The translations under genes were made by a program, and so were the position numbers. Shown here piece by piece: positions 1-7,101 of a DNA stretch of 18,570 bases. Each line of letters begins with the position of its first letter. Position 1 is the stretch's first letter. The notes under the pieces are model-generated. The model did no database searches. It worked only from the letters and a program-made list of their open reading frames with translations, and was not told the origin of the DNA. This stretch comes from DATGMS01 sp040905145 (lineage in GTDB: Bacteria > Bacteroidota > Bacteroidia > Cytophagales > Cyclobacteriaceae). The stretch is taken from contig JBBDSC010000204.1 of NCBI GenBank assembly GCA_040905145.1, forward strand, positions 1-18,570. The letters are read 5' to 3'.

Positions 1-83
1 GTTTCTCCATCACAGATCGCTCTGATAATCAACAGCCCCGTCAGTCCGCAAATATAATTATGCCACGGTTGAGCATCACACAT
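1..83 (-). CDS. possible N-terminus of a protein running off the left edge
   Basis: The minus strand is open from an ATG at 83-81 to the window edge. It gives about 27 residues of mixed polar and hydrophobic character (starting MCDAQPWHNYICGL). The frame stays open a few codons upstream to a stop near 104-102, with a TTG at 92-90 as an alternative start. I do not recognise the family. The stretch is short enough to be open by chance. It is listed because the composition looks protein-like and the left edge of the window may cut a real gene. Confidence 0.2.
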   Translation of the reverse strand, partial: MCDAQPWHNYICGLTGLLIIRAICDGE

Positions 84-532
84 ATATCCCAAGGCTACCC
101 TTTATGATATTGCCAACATTTTCGTTTTTTTAAAGCTTTTGGGTTTTACTATACTATTTAGGTTGTCTTCAGGTAAAAAGACAATTTTTTTCAAACAAAA
201 TCACTGTGATAGATTGCCGTATTCTAAAAATTTAGTTTAAAAATCCACATTCCAATAATGTATACTTAAGCATAATCTGAAGAAATTTTTCTAATTGCTT
301 TCAGCAACTTTCAAATACTGGATTAAAAATGTCTACGCGATCAAATTTGAACAAAATTATTCTATCTATATGCATGGAAGACCTTAAGGTACAGAGGCCC
401 TATCCTAGAATGTTAAGATCAGAAATTAAAATGGTATTATTGTGAAAACTTCCACCAGGTTATTTTGTATTGGTAGATTTTTAATATAGTAAGCAGCCTA
501 AATTTTAAATTGTAAATTCACAAAATATTCCT
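84..532. other. AT-rich intergenic region
   Basis: About 450 bases with frequent stops in all frames. I see no tRNA-like fold, convincing hairpin or TAnnTTTG promoter box. It must carry the promoter of the kinase gene at 533, but I cannot place it. Confidence 0.5.
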
Positions 533-1626
533 ATGAATAGCCCTATAGTTTTCCAAATGGTCCTGCAGAATTCAGAGTCAACCTCCATCCTGGTTTTTGA
601 TCCCATTGGCAATATTAAGGATGTCAATATTGGCTTTCAAAAATCCTTCGGGTATTCACGCGAATCCATAATTGGGAAAAACTTTTCCATGTTGTTTATT
701 GAGGAGGACATCAGGAAAAAACTTCCGGAAAAGGTATTAAATAAAGTTATGAAGACAGGATCTTCACATGATGAGAATTACCTAAAACATAAGAATGGTT
801 CAAAAATTTGGGTACATGGTGAATGCATTTATGTAAAAGATGAAAATGGTCAGGGCCATGTTGTAAAAATTATTCAGGATTTAAATGCGGAAAAAAAATT
901 AGAAAAAAAATTAAAGGAAAAAAATGAAGAGCAGAAAAGAATTATTAAGGATAACGCAACCTTTATATATACAGCTTCCCATGATTGACATCTCCAGTCA
1001 ACAATATTGAAGCTATAATAGATGCCCTTGATAAAGCACACGATGATATCGGAGAAATCAAAATTTTGGTCCCTTTGATGTACGATTCAATCGATAGGCT
1101 TAAAAACAAGATAAAGGAATTATCAGCTATCGGAAAGGAACAGGAAACAAAGAAATATATTGCGTCCAAAGTTGAATTTCAGAAGATATTGGAGGAAGTT
1201 TTACTTGATCTTGAGGAAGAAATAAAAAGTGCCGACGCTGAAATATTTTTTGATTTTTCCAATGCGCCGATTATAAATTATTCTAAGAAAAATTTGAAAA
1301 GTATCCTCCAAAACCTTGTCTCCAATTCTTTAAAATATCGATCTCCTAACAGAAAACCCCAAGTAAGGATTACCACTGAAGAACTGGCAGACGATTATAT
1401 CCTATTGAATGTTAAAGACAATGGATTGGGAATAGAAGATAAAGATAAAGAAAGAATATTTCAGATGTATCAAAGGGCAAATTCCAAAATAAAGGGGACC
1501 GGAGTAGGTTTGGGTATTGTTAAAAAAATCGTTAAAAATTCAAAAGGTAAAATTACCCTGGAAAGCAGGGTTGGGGAAGGTTCCACATTTGGTATCTATT
1601 TTAATAATTTTAAAGTGATGTCCTAA
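533..1626 (+). pseudogene. PAS-domain sensor histidine kinase, frameshifted at the H-box
   Basis: A soluble sensor kinase of about 364 residues split into two overlapping frames. Frame one (533-988) encodes a PAS domain (about residues 12-118, with GYSRESIIGK), a Lys/Glu-rich coiled linker and the start of the H-box, ending TASHD then TGA. Frame two (from 985, -1 relative) resumes with LTSPVNNIEAI, the rest of the HisKA dimerisation helices, then the HATPase: N-box NLVSNSLKY, G1 DNGLGI, F-box IFQMYQR and G2 GTGVGLG. Joined, they read SHDLTSPVNN, a normal H-box. One missing T in the run at 985-986 explains the break. The only start of frame two is a TTG inside the overlap, so it is unlikely to be a gene of its own. 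There is no membrane segment and no response regulator nearby. The alternative is a sequencing error in an intact gene. Confidence 0.85.
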
Positions 1627-1956
1627 ATCATAGTTTCCATATCTATTATACATCAAATCAATCCACTTTTTGCAGGCAAAGAGGTGAACCATATTTAACA
1701 ACAGGAAAATGGGAAAGAAATTTTTATTCTGTGGACAAACATATTAATAGGAATCCGTTTTACCCACGGCAAAACCGGATCAGATTTCATTTTATCCAAA
1801 TCAACTTAATTTTGGAATGGATATGTTATCTTTGTTTTTAGTGGATACAATTTAGATAAAAGGTTTTTTTCTGACTATATAATAAATATTACCAAGAATA
1901 TATTGTACAATAATAATTGGAATTTTATACTTAAAGTGGAGTAAAGTCTAAAATCA
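1627..1956. other. intergenic region between the two kinase genes
   Basis: About 330 bases without a credible ORF. The one useful signal is a TAnnTTTG box at 1827-1834, listed separately. No strong terminator hairpin was found after the first kinase. Confidence 0.5.
1827..1834 (+). promoter_or_regulatory. candidate Bacteroidota -7 box (TATCTTTG)
   Basis: TATCTTTG matches the Bacteroidota -7 consensus TAnnTTTG at all fixed positions. A TTTG at 1811-1814 lies only 12 bases upstream, shorter than the usual spacing of about 19 to the -33 TTG, so the -33 element is uncertain. It would give a 5' leader of roughly 115 bases for the kinase at 1957. Confidence 0.35.
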
Positions 1957-4900
1957 ATGAAGGAAAATATAGCCCAATATAAAGCTCTGGTGGAAAATTC
2001 TTATTCTGCCGTATTCCTTGCCAGACCCACCGGCGAGGTTCTTAAAGGGAATATTGCTGCAGAAAAAATGTTTGGGTATAGGGAGGCAGAACTGGTAAAT
2101 ATTGGACTTAAGGGATTATTTGATTACGGCGATTTAATTATTCCTCAGGAAGTGGCCAAAGTAAAGGGCAGAGGGGAAAAAGGGATCTTACATGGTATCC
2201 GAAAAAACGGGGAAAAATTTCCCGTTGAATTTACTTCAACCCTGTTAACTGACAAAGAAAGGGAGGAGCACATTTTTATTGTAATTAATGATATATCTGA
2301 AAGTAAAAAATTAGGTCAAAAACAGGAAGATCAGGAATTAAGGTTGATGAGCGCTGTGGCGAGCAGTACCAATGATGCAGTGATGATATTGGAAGCCGAA
2401 CCTCTGGATGAGCCCGGTCCGAAGATCGTTTATGTCAACGAATCTTTTACAAGGATGACTGGTTACCCCGCAGAAGAAGTGCTCGGAAAAAACCCCCGTT
2501 TTTTACAGGGACCCAACAGTGATCGGATGGAGTTCACCCGTCTGCGGAAAGCAATGGAAAATAAAGAATCCTGTGAAATTACATCTATCAATTACAAAAA
2601 GGACGGGGAACAGTTTTGGGTCAATTTTTCAATCAGCCCGGTTGAAAACAGCCAGGGATTGGTTACACATTTTATCGCCCTGGAAAGGGATATCACGCTG
2701 CGGAAAAATGAGGATCTGCAAAAAACCCTTCTAAATGACCTAAACCGGATTTTTAACTCGGGCATGAAGCTGCCTGATACGCTGACCGAAATAATAAAAC
2801 TGATCTATTCCTTTGGAGGTTTTTGTTTGGCTGAAGCATGGTTGACCGATGAGGACAATAATAAAATAAAGCTGGTTAGTTGTTATTCTGAAACCAGAAA
2901 TAACCACTCGGTTAATTCACCCGGCGATAAAACATACAGTCTTTCATTGGGGGAGGGACATGCAGGTCTGGCCTGGAAAACTAAGGAAATCCAATATTGG
3001 AGAGAATCTTCATGCCATGAAAAAGCTATGGACCATCGAAAAGGTACAGGATTCGCCATCCCTTTGCTAAACAATGAACAGGTAATCGGAGTGTTGGTAT
3101 TCGAACATGAGGACAGGGAATACGAAAGACCCAACGCGGTGGGTCTTTATAAAAAACTTGGCAATTATCTGGGGCCGGAATTAAAACGTAAGCAGCTTGA
3201 ACAGGAATTGGACCAGCTTTTCAATTTTGCCCCAGGCATTATTTCCGTTACGGGGATGAACGGTCTGATAAAAAAGATAAACCGCTCGGCCTGTGAGCTG
3301 TTGGAATATCCCGAGGAAGAACTGATGAAAACGTCCTTGATGAACTTTGTCCATGTTGATGACAGGGATAGAACCAATACGGAATATGAGAACCTGAAGA
3401 AAGGAAAGCCCGTCCCTTACTTGGAAAACCGATTTGTCACAAAATCCGGCAAGGTAAAATGGCTGACATGGGCCTTGGCATCCTCCCCCAGGGAAGGGGA
3501 AATTTATTCCGTGGCAAAAGATATTACCGAAAAGAAAGAACTGGAAGTCCTGTTAAATAAAGCAACCAATCTTGCCCGGATAGGAAGTTGGGAGCTTGAT
3601 CTCATCAAAAACAAAGTCTATTGGTCCGAAATCACCCGAGAAATCCATGAAGTACAAACCGATTATGTCCCTGATTTGGAAACTGCCATAAATTTTTATA
3701 GGGAAGGCAGATACCGGAGCGAAATCAGCCTGAAAATCCGGGAGGCTATAGAAAATGGGAAAAACTGGGATGGGGAGTTTCAAATCATTACCTCAAAGGG
3801 AAATAAACGCTGGATAAGGATTATTGGGGAGCCGGAAATGGTGAACGGAAAATGTGTCCGGATCTACGGTAGTTTTCAGGATATAGATAAAAGAAAAAAA
3901 TCGGAAGAAAATAACAGAAGCAGCGAAGAGAGTAAAAAGCTGATCATGAATTCCGCACTTGATGCCATCATTTTTATTGACAGAAAGGGGGCGGTTACTT
4001 TCTGGAACCCACAGGCCGAAAAGATATTTGGGTGGAAGGAAAATGAGGTGTTGGGAAAGGTACTCTCAGGTCTTATTATCCCGGAAGCTTACCGGACCCG
4101 TCATGATGAGGGGATGAAAAACTACCTGAGAACAGGTGAAGGGCCTGTCCTGAATGTATTATTAGAGTTATCTGCCATAAAAAGAGGCGGTGAGGAGTTT
4201 CCCATTGAACTGACCGTCCTTCCCGTACACCAGGAAGGCGAAGAATTTTTTTGCGCCTTTATACGGGACATAACCCAAAGGAAAAATTCAGAATCCCGGC
4301 TGGTAGAATTGAATGACAGCCTAAAAAAACAGGCTGCGGATCTGGCTGCCTCCAATGAGGATCTGGAACAGTTTGCCTATGTCGCCAGCCATGATCTGCA
4401 AGAACCCCTAAGGATGATAAGCAGTTTTTTAAGCCAATTGGAAAATAAATACGCAAAAGTTATCGACGATAAGGGAAGAAAATATATTTATTACGCTAAG
4501 GACGGGGCCACACGTATGCGCAAGATCATCCTTGACCTCCTGGAATTTTCCAGGGTCGGGAGGATGGAGGGCAAAACGGAATCCGTAGATCTGAATGAAG
4601 TGATGGAGGAAATCAGGATTCTGTTCCGAAAGGAGATCAGGGACAAAAATGCGACTATCCTTTTGGACCCGCTACCGGTAATTCAGATAAATAAAACACC
4701 TCTCAGGCAGGTATTTCACAACCTTATCAGCAATGCTTTAAAATATAGCAGGAAAGGAATCCCCGTACAGATACAGATTACCGCGGTGGATAATAAAACA
4801 CATTGGCAATTTGCTGTGGCAGACAACGGGATCGGTATTGAAAAAGAATATTTTGACAGGATATTTATTATCTTCCAGCGCCTCCATGGTAAAGAGGAGT

Positions 4901-5022
4901 ATTCCGGTACTGGTATGGGACTGGCAGTCACCAAAAAAATTGTGGAGACCTGGGGAGGAAAGATATACTTGGAATCAACCGTGGAAAAAGGAAGTAAATT
5001 TTATTTTACCCTTCCGGTTTAA
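1957..5022 (+). CDS. multi-PAS/GAF cytoplasmic sensor histidine kinase
   Basis: A 1021-residue kinase with no membrane segment or signal peptide. Order read from the sequence: PAS1 (about 5-112), a LOV-like PAS2 (115-250), GAF (258-408), PAS3 (418-530), a PAS_3-type PAS4 (533-648), PAS5 (660-775), a short coiled linker, HisKA (805-870) and HATPase (910-1021). The phospho-acceptor is His812 in FAYVASHDLQEPLRMI, the phytochrome-type H-box. The ATP site is complete: N-box HNLISNALKY (Asn922, Asn926), DNGIGI from Asp956, F-box IFIIFQR and G2 GTGMGLA from 984. PAS2 has GKNPRFLQG at 177-185, where Pro180 replaces the photoactive Cys of true LOV domains. There is no receiver domain and no linked regulator, so the partner is encoded elsewhere. 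Signals sensed are unknown. A GGAG-type ribosome site lies at 1938-1941. Confidence 0.93.
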   Translation: MKENIAQYKALVENSYSAVFLARPTGEVLKGNIAAEKMFGYREAELVNIGLKGLFDYGDLIIPQEVAKVKGRGEKGILHGIRKNGEKFPVEFTSTLLTDKEREEHIFIVINDISESKKLGQKQEDQELRLMSAVASSTNDAVMILEAEPLDEPGPKIVYVNESFTRMTGYPAEEVLGKNPRFLQGPNSDRMEFTRLRKAMENKESCEITSINYKKDGEQFWVNFSISPVENSQGLVTHFIALERDITLRKNEDLQKTLLNDLNRIFNSGMKLPDTLTEIIKLIYSFGGFCLAEAWLTDEDNNKIKLVSCYSETRNNHSVNSPGDKTYSLSLGEGHAGLAWKTKEIQYWRESSCHEKAMDHRKGTGFAIPLLNNEQVIGVLVFEHEDREYERPNAVGLYKKLGNYLGPELKRKQLEQELDQLFNFAPGIISVTGMNGLIKKINRSACELLEYPEEELMKTSLMNFVHVDDRDRTNTEYENLKKGKPVPYLENRFVTKSGKVKWLTWALASSPREGEIYSVAKDITEKKELEVLLNKATNLARIGSWELDLIKNKVYWSEITREIHEVQTDYVPDLETAINFYREGRYRSEISLKIREAIENGKNWDGEFQIITSKGNKRWIRIIGEPEMVNGKCVRIYGSFQDIDKRKKSEENNRSSEESKKLIMNSALDAIIFIDRKGAVTFWNPQAEKIFGWKENEVLGKVLSGLIIPEAYRTRHDEGMKNYLRTGEGPVLNVLLELSAIKRGGEEFPIELTVLPVHQEGEEFFCAFIRDITQRKNSESRLVELNDSLKKQAADLAASNEDLEQFAYVASHDLQEPLRMISSFLSQLENKYAKVIDDKGRKYIYYAKDGATRMRKIILDLLEFSRVGRMEGKTESVDLNEVMEEIRILFRKEIRDKNATILLDPLPVIQINKTPLRQVFHNLISNALKYSRKGIPVQIQITAVDNKTHWQFAVADNGIGIEKEYFDRIFIIFQRLHGKEEYSGTGMGLAVTKKIVETWGGKIYLESTVEKGSKFYFTLPV

Positions 5023-5180
5023 ACCCGAAAAAGACCTTATTTCCTTCCATTAATCAGGGTGCTTGTTTCCGTTAGATGTGTCGAAATATGGATTATCGCT
5101 TTAGGGATTTCTTTACCAGAAAAGTATATCCCCCAGGTGCAACAGGGAAACTTATTAAATATACTTCTTTGTAATTATTT
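5023..5180. other. non-coding spacer after the kinase
   Basis: A short AT-rich stretch. A + strand frame at 5059-5307 is open but has no family motif and runs across the antisense of the minus-strand remnant at 5181-5400, so I do not call it a gene. No clear terminator is visible. Confidence 0.4.
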
Positions 5181-5400
5181 CTATAGGATAATTTTATATC
5201 CCCTCCTTTTCAGTTCTATCTGCACTGTCTCATTGGTGATCTTTGGTCTTTCTGAAGCTTTCTCCAGCAGCCTAAGTATCCCAGCTTGCGAAGGGATTCT
5301 TCTTTGATGGCACGAAGGCTTTCCCGATCGGTCACCTCATGATAGTGGGTGACCTCCTACTCTTCCAATAATTCATTGGCGTAGATATATTGCTTCTCCG
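5181..5400 (-). pseudogene. degraded minus-strand coding segment, family not recognised
   Basis: Read on the minus strand, 5400 to about 5265 gives a protein-like stretch starting KYLSEKQYIYANELLEE. It meets an internal TAG and then continues EVTHYHEVTDRESLRAIK. After one more frame change near 5263 it continues LLEKASERPKITNETVQIE and ends RRGYKIIL at a TAG (5183-5181). The charged, helical composition holds across both breaks, which suggests a decayed gene. It lies directly downstream of the XRE remnant in a shifted frame and may be its C-terminal part or a second gene. I do not recognise the family. Confidence 0.45.
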
Positions 5401-5631
5401 AAAGGTATTTGTAAAATATAAAGCCCAAAATATAATCCCTATAATCATCTCCACGGTCTCTTTTTGCTCAAGCAGGGAGATTTTCTTTTGGCTCCAGTCA
5501 TCTCCGAGTTCATGGGCAAGGGCCTCCTTCTTGATGCCCAGCATTTCACGGAAGCGTTTGATATTGCGTCCCTGGTAGGCGGTGAGTTTCCGAATTATTT
5601 TGCTGCTTTTTAGCAGAGTTAATTTGCCAGA
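5332..5631 (-). pseudogene. XRE-family helix-turn-helix regulator remnant
   Basis: The minus-strand frame open from 5631 encodes a Cro/C1-type helix-turn-helix. It begins around YQGRNIKRFREMLGIK (about 5575-5530) and continues EALAHELGDDWSQKK and ISLLEQKETVE. The layout matches Bacteroidota XRE regulators with a GRNIKRFRE start and the recognition region around WSQKKISLLEQ. After ETVE the frame turns into an improbable sequence (IIFWALYFTNTFRR) and stops at 5334-5332, while the protein-like reading continues in another frame. There is no ATG before the HTH: the upstream frame runs back to a TGA at 5634-5632, and the first ATG (5544) is inside the domain. Both ends therefore look damaged. Known members bind DNA as dimers; this one is probably non-functional. 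Confidence 0.65.
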
Positions 5632-5710
5632 TCAGCTGTTAGGATACTGCTAAAATGGTTGTTAAATCAAACCCGTTCTGAACCAGAAGCTTTCAACACA
5701 TGTTGTCAAT

Positions 5711-5729
5711 GAAGTTTGAATTTCTTAAT
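5711..5729 (+). repeat. 19-bp repeated element, copy 1 (upstream of the AraC gene)
   Basis: GAAGTTTGAATTTCTTAAT, ending 8 bases before the AraC start codon. It differs at one position from the copy at 7008-7026 and at two from the copy at 6608-6626. The flanks are not shared with the other copies. It may be an autoregulatory site of the AraC protein or a scar of local recombination. Confidence 0.55.
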
Positions 5730-5737
5730 CTTGCCAA

Positions 5738-6616
5738 ATGAAAAACAAGGTCGCGCATCCCGTTTCAGAGTTCAATTCCGAACTGAAGTTAAAAGGCTTT
5801 AATGTCTTTCAAATAGAGCGTGACAGCAATGCCACACGCATTTACAGCAGAAAGGATTTTTATAAAATCTGCCTGACTACTGGTAAAAGCGTCATTCACT
5901 ATGCCGATAAAAGCTTTGAAGCCGAGGGTACCGTTTTGTTTTTCGGAAACCCGCACATCCCTTATTCCTGGGAGACCAAGTCCACCACGTATGTAGGCTA
6001 TACCTGCCTTTTCTCAGAAGATTTTCTGAAGGTCTCTGACCGCTCTGAAAGTCTGCAACAGTCACCCTTGTTTAAGGTTGGCGGTACCCCTATTTTACAC
6101 ATTACGGAGACACAGCGGGAGTTTTTGAATACCATCTTCCAAAAAATGATGGAGGAGCAGCAAAATGAGTATACCTATAAAGATGACCTCATCCGAAACT
6201 ATATCCATCTGATCATTCATGAGGCGCTGAAGCTGCAGCCATCAGAAAACTTTGATACTCAAAAAAATGCGTCATCACGCATCACGGCTGTTTTTCTGGA
6301 ACTTTTGGAAAGGCAGTTTCCTATTGAAGGCACAGACCATCCGCTCCAATTAAAAACTGCACAGGATTATGCCAGCAGCCTTTCTTTGCATGTAAATTAT
6401 CTGAACCGTGCCGTGAAAGAAGTTACAGCTAAGCCCACCACGGCGCACATTTCCGAGCGCATCATCAGCGAGGCAAAAGCCCTTTTGCAGCATACGGACT
6501 GGAACGTTGCTGACATTGCCTACGCGCTGGGCTTTGAATATCCTTCCTACTTTAACAACTACTTCAAAAAGCTAACCGGCACAAATCCTAAATCATTCAG
6601 GGTACAAGAAGCTTGA
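5738..6616 (+). CDS. AraC-family transcriptional regulator
   Basis: A 292-residue regulator with an N-terminal cupin-like sensor half (about 20-165, including GTVLFFGNPHIPYSWE) and a C-terminal AraC DNA-binding region of two helix-turn-helix units (about 195-292). The second HTH carries the family signature: WNVADIAYALGFEYPSYF, then FKKLTGTNPKSFR. Size and layout are typical of Bacteroidota AraC proteins next to oxidoreductase or efflux genes. It reads toward the cluster starting at 7102, from which it is separated by an MFS and AraC remnant, so it is the likely regulator of that cluster (inference). Its last 34 codons and the DNA behind them are repeated 400 bp downstream. A 19-bp element shared with that repeat ends 8 bases before its ATG, and no good ribosome site is visible there. 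Confidence 0.93.
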   Translation: MKNKVAHPVSEFNSELKLKGFNVFQIERDSNATRIYSRKDFYKICLTTGKSVIHYADKSFEAEGTVLFFGNPHIPYSWETKSTTYVGYTCLFSEDFLKVSDRSESLQQSPLFKVGGTPILHITETQREFLNTIFQKMMEEQQNEYTYKDDLIRNYIHLIIHEALKLQPSENFDTQKNASSRITAVFLELLERQFPIEGTDHPLQLKTAQDYASSLSLHVNYLNRAVKEVTAKPTTAHISERIISEAKALLQHTDWNVADIAYALGFEYPSYFNNYFKKLTGTNPKSFRVQEA

Positions 6617-6626
6617 AGTTCTTAAT
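6608..6626 (+). repeat. 19-bp repeated element, copy 2
   Basis: GAAGCTTGAAGTTCTTAAT, overlapping the stop codon of the intact AraC gene. It is one of three related copies (5711-5729, 6608-6626, 7008-7026). Confidence 0.5.
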
Positions 6627-6646
6627 GATTGTTTTGATTTTCATTA

Positions 6647-6676
6647 CCAGCAGGGGTGCCGGCTGGAGTACCTTTG
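6647..6676 (+). promoter_or_regulatory. dyad and TAnnTTTG box ahead of the MFS remnant
   Basis: CCAGC (6647-6651) and GCTGG (6662-6666) form a dyad centred at 6656.5, followed by TACCTTTG (6669-6676), a full match to the Bacteroidota -7 box. No TTG is seen at the normal -33 distance, which fits an activator-dependent promoter (inference). It would drive the MFS remnant that starts at 6710 behind a GAAAAGGAA ribosome site. Confidence 0.5.
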
Positions 6677-6709
6677 TGTAGTATTAAAACCTGATTAGTA
6701 GAAAAGGAA

Positions 6710-6918
6710 ATGAAACAACATAATGGTACACCTGAATTACTGAACCCGACCTGTATGCGGGAATTGCCTTCGATAAGAGAAAAATGATGATAGGGGCTAT
6801 TGGCCTGTTCTTGATTTCAAACATCCTTTCGGCTTTCGCTCCACCATTTTGGTGGTTGGTTCTCTTTCGGATACTGCCTGCATTTCTGCATCCGGTATTT
6901 TTTGCTATGCCGATTGCC
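6710..6918 (+). pseudogene. MFS transporter remnant
   Basis: A small piece of a major facilitator efflux protein. An ATG at 6710, behind GAAAAGGAA, opens a short frame (MKQHNGTPELLNP) that stops after about 25 codons. A shifted frame, open from about 6742, then reads DLYAGIAFDKRKMMIGAIG and LFLISNILSAFAPPFWWL and VLFRILPAFLHPVFF. This is the loop and helix 3-4 segment of DHA1-type transporters: a basic D-KRK loop, a hydrophobic helix, then R-x(2)-PAF-HPVFF. TM1-2 before it and everything after are missing. A full protein has about 400 residues and only about 60 remain. At about 6913 the reading passes directly into the tail of a second AraC gene, so at least two deletions are needed. Non-functional as a transporter. 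Confidence 0.7.
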
Positions 6919-7016
6919 GGTGCTACAGATGGCTTTAAATACCTTACCTGCTTTAACCAGATCCCCAAAAGCTAACTGGCACATATTCCAAGTCCCTTCG
7001 GATACAAGAAGTTTGA
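6913..7016 (+). pseudogene. 3' end of a second AraC-family gene
   Basis: The last about 34 codons of an AraC gene paralogous to 5738-6616. GFKYLTCFNQIPK (6931-6969) aligns with GFEYPSYFNNYFKK of the intact gene. After a one-base shift, KLTGTYSKSLRIQEV and TGA (6969-7016) align with KLTGTNPKSFRVQEA and its stop, exactly 400 bp apart. The first part is in frame with the MFS remnant, so the two fragments appear as one ORF (6784-6975). The rest of this AraC gene has been deleted. Confidence 0.75.
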
Positions 7017-7026
7017 AATTCTTAAT
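7008..7026 (+). repeat. 19-bp repeated element, copy 3
   Basis: GAAGTTTGAAATTCTTAAT, overlapping the stop codon of the AraC remnant and lying upstream of the promoter-like box for the acetyltransferase. Related to 5711-5729 and 6608-6626. Confidence 0.55.
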
Positions 7027-7048
7027 TATTGGTTTGATTATCATTAAC

Positions 7049-7076
7049 CACAAAGGTGCTTGTGAAGTTAGCTTTG
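7049..7076 (+). promoter_or_regulatory. dyad and TAnnTTTG box ahead of the acetyltransferase
   Basis: CACAA (7049-7053) and TTGTG (7060-7064) form a dyad centred at 7056.5, exactly 400 bp from the dyad of copy A. TAGCTTTG (7069-7076) matches the -7 consensus. The first start codon (7102) follows at 25 bases. There is no -33 TTG at normal spacing, so activation by an AraC-type protein is plausible. Confidence 0.5.
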
Positions 7077-7101
7077 TAAATGGTTATTAAATTCAAAAAT
7101 C

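Larger units (their letters stand above)
6515..6676 (+). repeat. direct repeat, copy A: AraC 3' end plus promoter-like DNA
   Basis: Covers the last 34 codons of the intact AraC gene, the 19-bp element (6608-6626), a dyad (6647-6666) and the box TACCTTTG (6669-6676). It matches 6913-7076 at an offset of 400 bp (398-401 in the 5' part because of small indels). By hand count about 77 of 106 positions agree between 6571-6676 and 6971-7076. The non-coding part is conserved about as well as the coding part. Confidence 0.8.
6913..7076 (+). repeat. direct repeat, copy B: AraC 3' end plus promoter-like DNA
   Basis: Second copy of 6515-6676. It includes the AraC tail (to 7016), the 19-bp element (7008-7026), a dyad (7049-7064) and TAGCTTTG (7069-7076). 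It ends 25 bases before the acetyltransferase start. Confidence 0.8.

Noticed and set aside
975..990. Programmed -1 frameshift in the first kinase
   Set aside because: No X-XXY-YYZ slippery heptamer and no obvious downstream structure at the junction.
985..1626. Separate gene beginning at the TTG at 985
   Set aside because: It starts inside the H-box of the preceding frame and joins it perfectly, so it is the second half of one broken gene.
5059..5307. + strand ORF of 82 codons
   Set aside because: Hydrophobic low-information sequence, antisense to the protein-like minus-strand remnant, and no ribosome site.
5603..5616. CTGCT-TTTT-AGCAG small hairpin
   Set aside because: Five-pair stem in AT-rich DNA beside the XRE remnant; too short to interpret.
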